Made by a program: the position numbers and the translations under genes. The notes under the pieces were generated by a model. It searched no databases and was not told where the DNA came from. It saw nothing but the letters and a program-made list of their open reading frames with translations. A DNA stretch of 8,690 nucleotides from contig CAYLNK010000292.1 in assembly GCA_964384675.1 (NCBI GenBank), positions 1 to 8,690 of the forward strand, written 5' to 3'. Numbering within the stretch: the stretch's first letter is position 1; each line of letters starts with the position of its first letter. Of this stretch, positions 1 to 5,615 are shown one piece after another. The DNA is from CAYLNK01 sp964384675. GTDB lineage: Bacteria > Acidobacteriota > Thermoanaerobaculia > UBA5066.

Positions 1-867
1 GCCGCCGGCCTCGCGCGCCGCCAGCACGCTGCCGGCAACATCTCCGATCTGGACCTCGAGAACCAGCAGGCGCTCTACGAGCGGGCGAAGCTCGAGCTGG
101 CTCGCGCCGGCCTCGAGGCGCAGCAGACCCGCGAGCGGTTGCGCAACGATCTCGGCCTCGTGGACCCGGCGACGGTCGTGCGGCTGCCGGAGGCGTTCCC
201 GCCGGTCCCCGAATCGGACCTCGCGGACCGGGCGCCGGAAGAGCTCGAGAGGACCGCGCTCGAGAAGCGCTTCGACGTCGGCGCGGCACGGAGCGAGCTG
301 GAGGCCGCGCGGCGCGCCGTGCCCACCGCTCGGCTCGGTGCCCTCGACGAGCTCGCAGTCGGCGTCCACCGCGAGCGCGAGCCGGAGGGGACGAAGACCA
401 CGGGGCCGTCGGTCACGATCCCCATCCCGATCTTCGACCGCGGCGAGGCTCGCAAGGCGCGCGCGGTCGCCACGTTCCGCCAGGCGCTCCAGCGCCTGAA
501 CGCCCTCGAGCTGACGGCTCGCGCCGAGGTCCGCACCGCGTGCCAGCGCTTGCTGGAGGCCCGGGCTCGGGCCGCCTACCTGCGCGACGTCGTGATACCG
601 CGGCGGCAACGGATCCTCTCCCTCGCGCAGCTCGAGCACAACGCCATGCTGCGCGGCGTTTTCCAGCTCCTGGCGGCGAGGGAGGAGGAGGCGCGCGCCC
701 AGCGCGAGCTCCTCGAGGGGCAGCGGGACTACTGGACCGCTCGCGCCCAGCTCGACGTGGCGCTCCTCGGCGTGGGCGGCCTGCGCGTGCGTCCGGAGGT
801 CACCGCGTTGTCACGCGCGCGGGTTTCGACGGCGACCACCGAGCGTAGGAGGGACCACGAACAGTGA
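1..867 (+). CDS. TolC-family outer membrane efflux protein, 5' truncated
   Basis: The reading frame is open from base 1 to the TGA at 865-867, giving 288 residues of the C-terminal part; the true start is outside the window. The protein is mostly Ala/Glu/Arg/Leu-rich amphipathic helix, as in the periplasmic alpha-barrel of TolC/CusC/CzcC-type outer membrane factors. The signature GPSVTIPIPIFDRG (about residues 135-148 of the fragment) is the typical OEP strand with 'P-I-F-D-x-G', and the AAGNISDLDL stretch near the fragment start marks the preceding helical repeat. It shares many positions with the other TolC-like protein at 7024-8457, such as REPEGT, ARAAYL and a G-VFQLL motif. Family members form trimeric outer-membrane ducts, usually with an inner-membrane pump and adaptor; neither is seen here. 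The stop overlaps the start of the downstream multicopper oxidase (GTGA), so the two are probably translated together. The family call is firm; the substrate is unknown, with metal inferred from context. Confidence 0.9.
   Translation, partial: AAGLARRQHAAGNISDLDLENQQALYERAKLELARAGLEAQQTRERLRNDLGLVDPATVVRLPEAFPPVPESDLADRAPEELERTALEKRFDVGAARSELEAARRAVPTARLGALDELAVGVHREREPEGTKTTGPSVTIPIPIFDRGEARKARAVATFRQALQRLNALELTARAEVRTACQRLLEARARAAYLRDVVIPRRQRILSLAQLEHNAMLRGVFQLLAAREEEARAQRELLEGQRDYWTARAQLDVALLGVGGLRVRPEVTALSRARVSTATTERRRDHEQ
847..852 (+). promoter_or_regulatory. Ribosome binding site of MCO1
   Basis: A perfect AGGAGG lies inside the end of the upstream TolC-like gene, 11 bases before the GTG at 864. 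It supports that GTG as the start of the multicopper oxidase although it overlaps the upstream stop codon. Confidence 0.75.
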
Positions 868-2216
868 GCAGCATCTCGCGACGCCGGCTCTTCCTCTCCT
901 CCGCGCTCGGCGCGGCGGCGGGGCTTCTCCGCTCCCGGCTCGACGCGGCCGCCCGGAAGGCCGACGGCACGACCGCCGCGCGGGTGGTGACGCCGAACGG
1001 GGCGACGCTGCCGTGGCGCTGGGAGGACGGGCACAAGACGTTCCACCTGATCGCCGAGCCGGTGGTGCGTGAGTTCGCGCCCGGGCTGAGGGTCAACTGC
1101 TGGGGCTACAACGGGCAGACGCCGGGCCCCACGATCGAGGCGGTCGAGGGGGACCGCGTGCGCATCTACGTCGAGAACCGGCTCCCTGAGCCGACCTCGA
1201 TCCACTGGCACGGCGTGCTGCTGCCCAACGGCATGGACGGGGTGTCCGGCCTGACGCAGCCGCGGATCGAGGTGGGAGAGACCTTCAAGTACGAGTTCCA
1301 GCTCCGCCAGCACGGCACCCAGATGTACCACCCGCACTTCGACGAGATGGTCCAGCAGTCGATGGGCATGATGGGGTTCTTCGTCATCCATCCGAGGGAG
1401 CCGAAGCGCCGGATCGACCGGGACTTCGCCATCTTCCTGATGGAGTGGCTCATCCGGCCGGGCACCTCGACGCCGGACCCGACAGAGATGACCGACTTCA
1501 ACCTCTTCAGCTTCAACAGCCGGGTCTTCCCCGGGACCGCGCCGATGCTCGTCCGGCGCGGCGACCGCGTGCGCCTCCGGATCGCGAACCTCAGCATGGA
1601 CTCGCACCCGATCCACATCCACGGGCACCGCTTCCTCTGGACCGGCTCCGACGGCGGGCCGCTGCCGGAGACGGCGTGGATACCCGAGACGTCGATCAAC
1701 GTGCCGCCAGGCACGACGCGCGACGTAGAGTACGTGGCCGACAACCCCGGCGACTGGGCGTTCCACTGCCACAAGGTGCACCACACCATGAACCAGATGG
1801 GGCACGGCCTGCCGATCATGACCGGCGTCGACGCATCGGGCGTGTCCGAGAAGATCGAGTCGCTGGTGTCGGGGACCATGCCGATGGGGAATGCCGGAAT
1901 GGGCGACATGATGAACATGGGCACGCCGCGCAACACCCTCTTCATGGCGGGCGCCGACGGCCCGTTCGGCAACATCTTCATGGGCGGCATGTTCACGATC
2001 GTGAAGGTCCGCGAGGGCCTCCGGAGCTACGACGAGGACCCCGGCTGGTACCAGCATCCGCCCGGGACCGTGGCCTCACGGGTCGGGCCGCCGGCGGGGA
2101 AGGCGCCGGGCGCCGCGCCGCCGCAACAGCACCAGCACGGGCTCCTGCGGACGCCCGTGAGCTTCCAGGCCGTGCGGGCCGCCTCGTGCGGCAGCCGGGC
2201 GAGGGGATCGCGGTGA
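864..2216 (+). CDS. Two-domain multicopper oxidase, Tat-exported (MCO1)
   Basis: A 450-residue laccase-like copper oxidase. The GTG start overlaps the upstream stop (GTGA) and has a strong Shine-Dalgarno. The N-terminus has a twin-arginine motif (RRRLFLS, residues 6-12) and a hydrophobic stretch, so export of the folded enzyme by Tat is likely. All copper ligands are visible: HWHG (H114, H116) and HPH (H156, H158) in cupredoxin domain 1; H248-P-I-H251-I-H253 and H301-C302-H303 in domain 2, with type 1 ligands H248, C302, H307 and probable axial M312. Only about 90 residues separate the HPH and HPIHIH motifs, so the middle domain of three-domain enzymes such as CopA/CueO is missing. This fits two-domain MCOs with the type 1 site in domain 2 (small-laccase type), which trimerise to build the trinuclear site. 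Residues about 339-376 are Met-rich, suggesting Cu(I) binding. The tail ends in an Arg/Ser-rich stretch and lacks the metal-binding domain found in the paralog at 5585-7027. The physiological substrate is not determined. Confidence 0.93.
   Translation: MSSISRRRLFLSSALGAAAGLLRSRLDAAARKADGTTAARVVTPNGATLPWRWEDGHKTFHLIAEPVVREFAPGLRVNCWGYNGQTPGPTIEAVEGDRVRIYVENRLPEPTSIHWHGVLLPNGMDGVSGLTQPRIEVGETFKYEFQLRQHGTQMYHPHFDEMVQQSMGMMGFFVIHPREPKRRIDRDFAIFLMEWLIRPGTSTPDPTEMTDFNLFSFNSRVFPGTAPMLVRRGDRVRLRIANLSMDSHPIHIHGHRFLWTGSDGGPLPETAWIPETSINVPPGTTRDVEYVADNPGDWAFHCHKVHHTMNQMGHGLPIMTGVDASGVSEKIESLVSGTMPMGNAGMGDMMNMGTPRNTLFMAGADGPFGNIFMGGMFTIVKVREGLRSYDEDPGWYQHPPGTVASRVGPPAGKAPGAAPPQQHQHGLLRTPVSFQAVRAASCGSRARGSR
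2201..2206 (+). promoter_or_regulatory. Ribosome binding site of the cytochrome c gene
   Basis: GAGGGG lies 9 bases before the ATG at 2216, which overlaps the MCO1 stop codon by one base (TGATG). It supports this ATG over the much longer upstream-open frame, which is a shadow of the oxidase gene. Confidence 0.6.
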
Positions 2217-2860
2217 TGCGCAAGCCGCTCCGGATCGCCGCGGTCGTTCTTTCACTGCTCCTCGCGCTTCTCGGGTTCGCGGTCTGGCGCATGGTGCGGC
2301 GCGGCTTCTCGGCCCACGACGAGCCGGGCCTGCTCGAGATCTGGGCCGCTCGGACCGCCCGGCGCTGGGCGGTCCCGGCGGACCTGCAAGACGCGAAGAA
2401 CCCGGTGGCACCGACGCCCGAGATCCTCGCGAGCGCGCGGGCGCACTGGGCGGACCACTGCGCGGTCTGCCACGGCAACGACGGCAAGGGCCAGACAGCG
2501 ATCGGCCGCGGCCTCTACCCGAAGGTACCGGACATGAGCCTCCACGCGACGCAGTCGCTCTCGGACGGGGAGCTCTTCTCGGTCATCGAGAACGGCATCC
2601 GGCTGACCGGCATGCCCGGCTGGGGCGACGGGACCGCGGAGTCGGCGCGCGGGAGCTGGGAGCTCGTCCACCTGGTCCGCCACTTCCCGGAGATCACGCA
2701 GGAGGAGCTCGACGAGATGGCGAAGCTCAACCCGAAGAGCCGGGCCGAGCTCGAGGAGGAGATGGAGGAAGAGCGATTCCTCGAAGGCGGAGCTTCGGAG
2801 GCGAAGGCGCCCGCTCCAGGGCGCGCGCCAAGCACGCCGGCACAGCAGCACAAGCACTGA
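2216..2860 (+). CDS. Membrane-anchored c-type cytochrome
   Basis: A 214-residue mono-haem cytochrome c. One N-terminal hydrophobic segment (about residues 7-24), followed by basic residues WRMVRRG, looks like an uncleaved membrane anchor with the haem domain in the periplasm. The haem-binding motif is CAVCH (residues 82-86), followed by GNDGKG as in class I cytochromes; the distal ligand is probably M133 in TGMPGW. A helix beginning ELVHLVRHFP closes the domain. After it comes an unusual highly acidic, probably helical stretch (about 163-190, with EEEMEEE) and a Pro/Ala tail ending QQHKH. The ATG overlaps the stop of the multicopper oxidase by one base, so the pair is likely co-translated. 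This suggests, as inference, that the cytochrome passes electrons between the oxidase or its substrate and the respiratory chain. The frame upstream of 2216 lacks any oxidase- or cytochrome-like sequence, supporting this start. Confidence 0.93.
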   Translation: MRKPLRIAAVVLSLLLALLGFAVWRMVRRGFSAHDEPGLLEIWAARTARRWAVPADLQDAKNPVAPTPEILASARAHWADHCAVCHGNDGKGQTAIGRGLYPKVPDMSLHATQSLSDGELFSVIENGIRLTGMPGWGDGTAESARGSWELVHLVRHFPEITQEELDEMAKLNPKSRAELEEEMEEERFLEGGASEAKAPAPGRAPSTPAQQHKH

Positions 2861-2861
2861 C

Positions 2862-2867
2862 GGGAGG
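2862..2867 (+). promoter_or_regulatory. Ribosome binding site of the small HEGHAH protein gene
   Basis: GGGAGG sits 5 bases before the ATG at 2873, in the 12-base gap after the cytochrome stop. This is the only true gap between genes in the plus-strand cluster. Confidence 0.65.
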
Positions 2868-2872
2868 CGAAC

Positions 2873-3199
2873 ATGAGGAGAGTCTTCACGGTCATGGTCG
2901 TAGTGGCGGCGGCCGCCCTGGCGGCGGGCGCGCTGCAGGCCCACGAGGGCCACGCCCACAAGAAGTTCATGGGGACCGTCACGATGGCCGACGAGAGCCA
3001 CGTGATGATCAAGTCGGAGGACGGCAAGGAGCTCACCTTCCTCCTCGCCAAATCCACGAAGCTCTACAGGGGCAAGGGGAAGGTCACCGCCCAGACGGCC
3101 AAGATCGAGGTCGGCGAGCGGGTGGTGGTCAGCGTCAGCTCGGACAAGGAGCCCTACACGGCGGTGGAGGTCCGCCTCCCGGCGGGCAAGAAGAAGTGA
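2873..3199 (+). CDS. Small exported protein, DUF5666-like fold, His-rich mature N-terminus
   Basis: A 108-residue protein. It has a clear Sec signal peptide (MRRVF, then a Val/Ala-rich core) with a likely cleavage after LQA (residues 21-23), so the mature protein would begin HEGHAHKK. The rest is a small beta-rich domain of about 75 residues: GTVTMADESHVMIKS, a KELTFLL strand, a threonine/tyrosine turn (STKLYRGKG), then IEVGERVVVSV and TAVEVRL. This pattern (short beta strands, 'G-x-V', 'V-G-E-R-V-V-V') resembles DUF5666-type OB-like domains and, more loosely, the copper chaperone CusF, but the Trp/Met copper site of CusF is not evident. Three histidines at the mature N-terminus suggest metal binding in the periplasm. 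It lies 12 bases after the cytochrome gene and its stop overlaps the next start (GTGA). Being a real exported protein is well supported; the family and function are tentative. Confidence 0.85.
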   Translation: MRRVFTVMVVVAAAALAAGALQAHEGHAHKKFMGTVTMADESHVMIKSEDGKELTFLLAKSTKLYRGKGKVTAQTAKIEVGERVVVSVSSDKEPYTAVEVRLPAGKKK

Positions 3200-3672
3200 A
3201 GGAGATGGAGGACCGGCACTATGGCCGGCTGCTCGCAATGGCGGCGCTGTCGTTCGGAGCGATGTACGTGCTGATGTTCGGAATGGTGGAGAGCCTCGGC
3301 GACGTGTTCCACAACCTCAACCAGCTCTACATGGCCGGCCTTATGACCGCCCCGATGGTCGTCATCGAGATCTCCGTGATGCGGGCGATGTATCGCAGCA
3401 AGAGACGGAACGCGCTCATCGCGCTCGCCAGCGTGCTCGCGCTCGCCACGTCCCTCGCGTTCATCAGGCGGCAGACGGCGATCTCGGACGAGCAGTTCCT
3501 GAGGTCGATGATCCCGCACCACTCCGGAGCGATCCTGATGTGCCAGAAGGCCTCCCTGCGAGACCCCGAGATCAAGGAGCTCTGCCGCGGCATCCTCGCG
3601 AGCCAGCAGTCCGAGATCGACCAGATGAAGCGCATCCTCGACAGGCTGGCAAGCGCGCGGGCTTCACGATGA
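3196..3672 (+). CDS. DUF305 protein with three N-terminal membrane segments
   Basis: A 158-residue protein. Three hydrophobic segments (about residues 12-31, 44-65 and 73-90) precede a DUF305 domain (about 95-152). The domain signature is present: FLRSMIPHHSGAI (H108, H109), then M115, C116, C130, a Q-x-x-E-I-D-Q-M helix and M144. DUF305 proteins are ferritin-like helical proteins often found in copper and other metal resistance loci, and their conserved His/Met residues are thought to bind metal; the exact role is not settled. The soluble part should face the periplasm, but topology is not proven by sequence. I use the GTG at 3196, which overlaps the upstream stop as GTGA and follows a weak AAGAAGAAG. 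The ATG at 3205 (nine bases on) is an equally possible start. The stop overlaps the next gene by ATGA. Confidence 0.9.
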   Translation: MKEMEDRHYGRLLAMAALSFGAMYVLMFGMVESLGDVFHNLNQLYMAGLMTAPMVVIEISVMRAMYRSKRRNALIALASVLALATSLAFIRRQTAISDEQFLRSMIPHHSGAILMCQKASLRDPEIKELCRGILASQQSEIDQMKRILDRLASARASR

Positions 3673-4505
3673 GCTGGCGGGCGACGGGTGAGCGCTGCCT
3701 CTCTCCGGCGAGGTGGCGCCGCCGCGGGGCTGCGCTCGTCCTCATGGCGGCATCGTTCTCGGTCTACGCGCACGACACGTGGCTGCTGCCCGCGACGGCG
3801 ACGGTCGCAGGCCCGGGGCGTGTCGACCTCGACTTCACCAGCGGGATGGGATTCCCAGCGCTCGATCACCCCGTGGCTCCGGATCGGGTCGCCCGCGCCG
3901 CGATGCGGCTGAACGGTAGGGTGCAGGAGGTGGACCAGCGCGCCGCCGCCCCGAGGTCACTGCGGCTTCGGCCGTCGGTCCCGCGTGACGGCCTCGCGAC
4001 GTTCTGGGTCGAGACGAAGCCGAAGGAGATCGAGCTCGGCGCCGACGACGTCGAGCACTACCTGAGCGAGGTAGGCGCGCTGGAGACGACCGGCCGCGAG
4101 TGGAAGGAGCTGGGCTCGCCGAAGTGGCGGGAGCTGTACACGAAGCACGCCAAGACCTTCGTGCGGGTCGGCGAAGCGCGCGGCGACCGCTCATGGGCCG
4201 AGCCCGCCGGCATGCCGCTCGAGATCGTCCCGGAGAGCGACCCGACGAGGCTGCGGCGTGGCGACACATTCACGGTCCGGTTGCTGAGCGACGGTGCGCC
4301 GCTCGCCGGCCAGGCGGTCGGGTTCGCGCCTCAGGGCGCGAAGGCGCTCCTCACGGTGACGGACGCCAGCGGGCGCGCGACGTTCCGGCTCGAGCGGTCC
4401 GGCTGGATACTCATCCGGGCGACGCGCATCGTCCGCTCCACGGGCGCCAACGCAGGTTGGGAGAGCCGCTTCACGACGCTGACGGTCCACGTGTCCGGGA
4501 CCTGA
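3669..4505 (+). CDS. Exported DUF4198 family protein
   Basis: A 278-residue protein. The ATG at 3669 overlaps the upstream stop (ATGA); the frame is open further upstream but that part is a shadow of the DUF305 gene. A basic n-region (RWRRRG), hydrophobic core and VYA cleavage site (residues 32-34) form a Sec signal peptide, so the mature protein probably starts HDTWLLP, the typical beginning of DUF4198 proteins. Other family marks are the central EWKELGSPKWRELYTKHAKTFVRVG (about 144-168) and a C-terminal Ig/CNA-B-like domain (about 197-276) with GDTFTVRLLSDGAPLAGQAV and the DASGRATFRL turn. DUF4198 is widespread in Gram-negative bacteria and has been linked to periplasmic metal uptake or handling through neighbours, without a settled biochemical role. 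It is the last gene of the plus-strand cluster. No strong Shine-Dalgarno is visible, so translational coupling to the preceding gene is likely. The family call is firm, the function unknown. Confidence 0.9.
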   Translation: MSWRATGERCLSPARWRRRGAALVLMAASFSVYAHDTWLLPATATVAGPGRVDLDFTSGMGFPALDHPVAPDRVARAAMRLNGRVQEVDQRAAAPRSLRLRPSVPRDGLATFWVETKPKEIELGADDVEHYLSEVGALETTGREWKELGSPKWRELYTKHAKTFVRVGEARGDRSWAEPAGMPLEIVPESDPTRLRRGDTFTVRLLSDGAPLAGQAVGFAPQGAKALLTVTDASGRATFRLERSGWILIRATRIVRSTGANAGWESRFTTLTVHVSGT

Positions 4506-4513
4506 CCCGCCAG

Positions 4514-4527
4514 CGCCGACGTCGGCG
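4514..4527. other. Perfect GC palindrome between convergent operons
   Basis: CGCCGACGTCGGCG is a perfect 14-base inverted repeat, 8 bases after the stop of the DUF4198 gene and within the 93-base gap (4506-4598) before the stop of the opposing cluster. A 5-bp stem with an ACGT loop is possible in RNA. No T-run follows on either strand, so a standard intrinsic terminator is not supported; in such GC-rich sequence it may be chance. A second, 10-base palindrome (CGGCGCGCCG, 4554-4563) lies in the same gap. Nothing else is seen in this gap. Confidence 0.3.
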
Positions 4528-4598
4528 GCATGAAAGCAGGCGCCCCAGCCGTTCGGCGCGCCGGCACGAAGTGGGTAGGGTCCTCGGCAGAGCGAGCG

Positions 4599-5615
4599 TC
4601 AGGACGAGGGGTCGCTCGCGGAGAAGCGCTCCACGTCGAACCCCAGCATCCGGAGGAGCGGCTCGAAGCGGTCGAGGCGGGAGACGTCGCGCCGCCACGG
4701 CAGGAGGTTCGTGTAGAAGCTCGTCCCCGTGACGGCGGGCTCCCCGAGGTCCTTGTCCATGCCCAACATCGGGTCGAGGAGGAGCAGCCCGGCGGTGAGG
4801 CCCTCGATGGGGCTGAACGCGCCGCGCACGTGACCCCGAGCAAGCCCGCGCGTGTGGAACATCGAAGCGGTCCGAGCCTCTCCGGGCACCGGCAGGCCTC
4901 GCAGCACGGGGAGGGGGCGCAGCGGCGTGTCGATGGTCTCCGCCGTCTCGCCACCGAGAGGGGGCAGAGGGGTGATGCCGAGTGTGTCGACCCTGTGGGT
5001 GTGGGACGCGAGGTGGATGAAGAAGCGAGAACGGCCCGGCAGCGCGGCGGGTACCGTGCTCGGGAGCGTCGCTCCCCACACGTGCACCGTGGAAGCCGGC
5101 CACGCCGGCGGAAGTGCCGCTCGATTCAGACGGTCCGTCGGGACGACGACGCGGTAGCAGCCGCAGGTGTAGACGGTGGTGAAGACGAGCGGAACGCCCT
5201 GGCCCGCGTCGAGCGTCACGAGCGCCAGGAGGCCGGCGTTGCGGTGCCACTCGTAGAACACGCGAGGCGTGAAGGCGAGCCGCGTGAAGTGCATCCGGTA
5301 GACGAGGTGAAGGACGTCCAGGGAGCCGATCCGGTCGGAGCGCGTCTCGGCGAAGAGGGCGGGCTTCGTGACGTCGATCCGGACGTGATCTCGCCGCCTC
5401 TTCCGGCGGATGAAGGGCGTTCCGATGCGATTGAAGTCGCGCTCACCCTCCTCGACGGAGACGACCGGTGCCCACGCCCGCAGGAGGCCGTCGTCGGTCC
5501 CGAGGCTCTCGCCCGTCGCGGCGGGCACGTAGACCGCTTCGCGGGAGGCCGGCACCGTGAGCAGGCCCACGCCGCGGGCGTGGCTCAGCGCTTCGGCACG
5601 AGCTTCATCCCGCAT
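4599..5615 (-). CDS. Conserved-looking protein of unknown function with a TCGCY motif
   Basis: I do not recognise a named family. From the ATG at 5615 the protein is 338 residues, overlapping the end of the MCO2 gene by 31 bases; GTG codons at 5570 (323 residues, after the MCO2 stop) and 5555 are alternative starts, and none has a clear Shine-Dalgarno. No signal peptide or membrane segment is obvious, so it is likely cytoplasmic, unlike its neighbours. Blocks that look conserved: FNRIGTP (about 61-67) followed by a basic RRKRRR patch; LVYRMHF (104-110); NAGLLALVTLD, then TTVYTCGCYRVVVPTD (146-161) with two cysteines in C-x-C; SHTHRV (204-209); and near the C-terminus SMFHTRG, GAFSPIEGLTAGLLLLDPMLGMDKDLG and SFYTNLLPWRRDVS. 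The composition is normal for a real gene of this cluster, and the protein has ordered hydrophobic strands. It is the last gene of the minus-strand operon. The C-x-C and His motifs could bind metal, but this is speculation. Confidence 0.8.
   Translation of the reverse strand: MRDEARAEALSHARGVGLLTVPASREAVYVPAATGESLGTDDGLLRAWAPVVSVEEGERDFNRIGTPFIRRKRRRDHVRIDVTKPALFAETRSDRIGSLDVLHLVYRMHFTRLAFTPRVFYEWHRNAGLLALVTLDAGQGVPLVFTTVYTCGCYRVVVPTDRLNRAALPPAWPASTVHVWGATLPSTVPAALPGRSRFFIHLASHTHRVDTLGITPLPPLGGETAETIDTPLRPLPVLRGLPVPGEARTASMFHTRGLARGHVRGAFSPIEGLTAGLLLLDPMLGMDKDLGEPAVTGTSFYTNLLPWRRDVSRLDRFEPLLRMLGFDVERFSASDPSS

Noticed and set aside
729..2057. Long minus-strand open frame opposite MCO1
   Set aside because: It is rich in Arg, His, Val and Pro with no family motif, and lies wholly opposite a gene with complete copper ligands. 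It is a GC-driven shadow.
1445..2215. N-terminal extension of the cytochrome frame
   Set aside because: The frame is open far upstream, but the sequence is an Arg/Pro/Ala-rich shadow of MCO1. The ATG at 2216 has a Shine-Dalgarno and starts a membrane anchor.
864..2216. Classical three-domain CopA/PcoA
   Set aside because: The spacing between copper motifs leaves no room for the middle cupredoxin domain.
2873..3199. CusF-type copper chaperone
   Set aside because: Size and beta-rich pattern are similar, but the Trp and Met-x-Met copper site of CusF is not seen.
4514..4563. Intrinsic bidirectional terminator in the convergent gap
   Set aside because: Two palindromes are present but no T-run follows on either strand, and the larger one folds into only a 5-bp stem. 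Left as a palindrome only.
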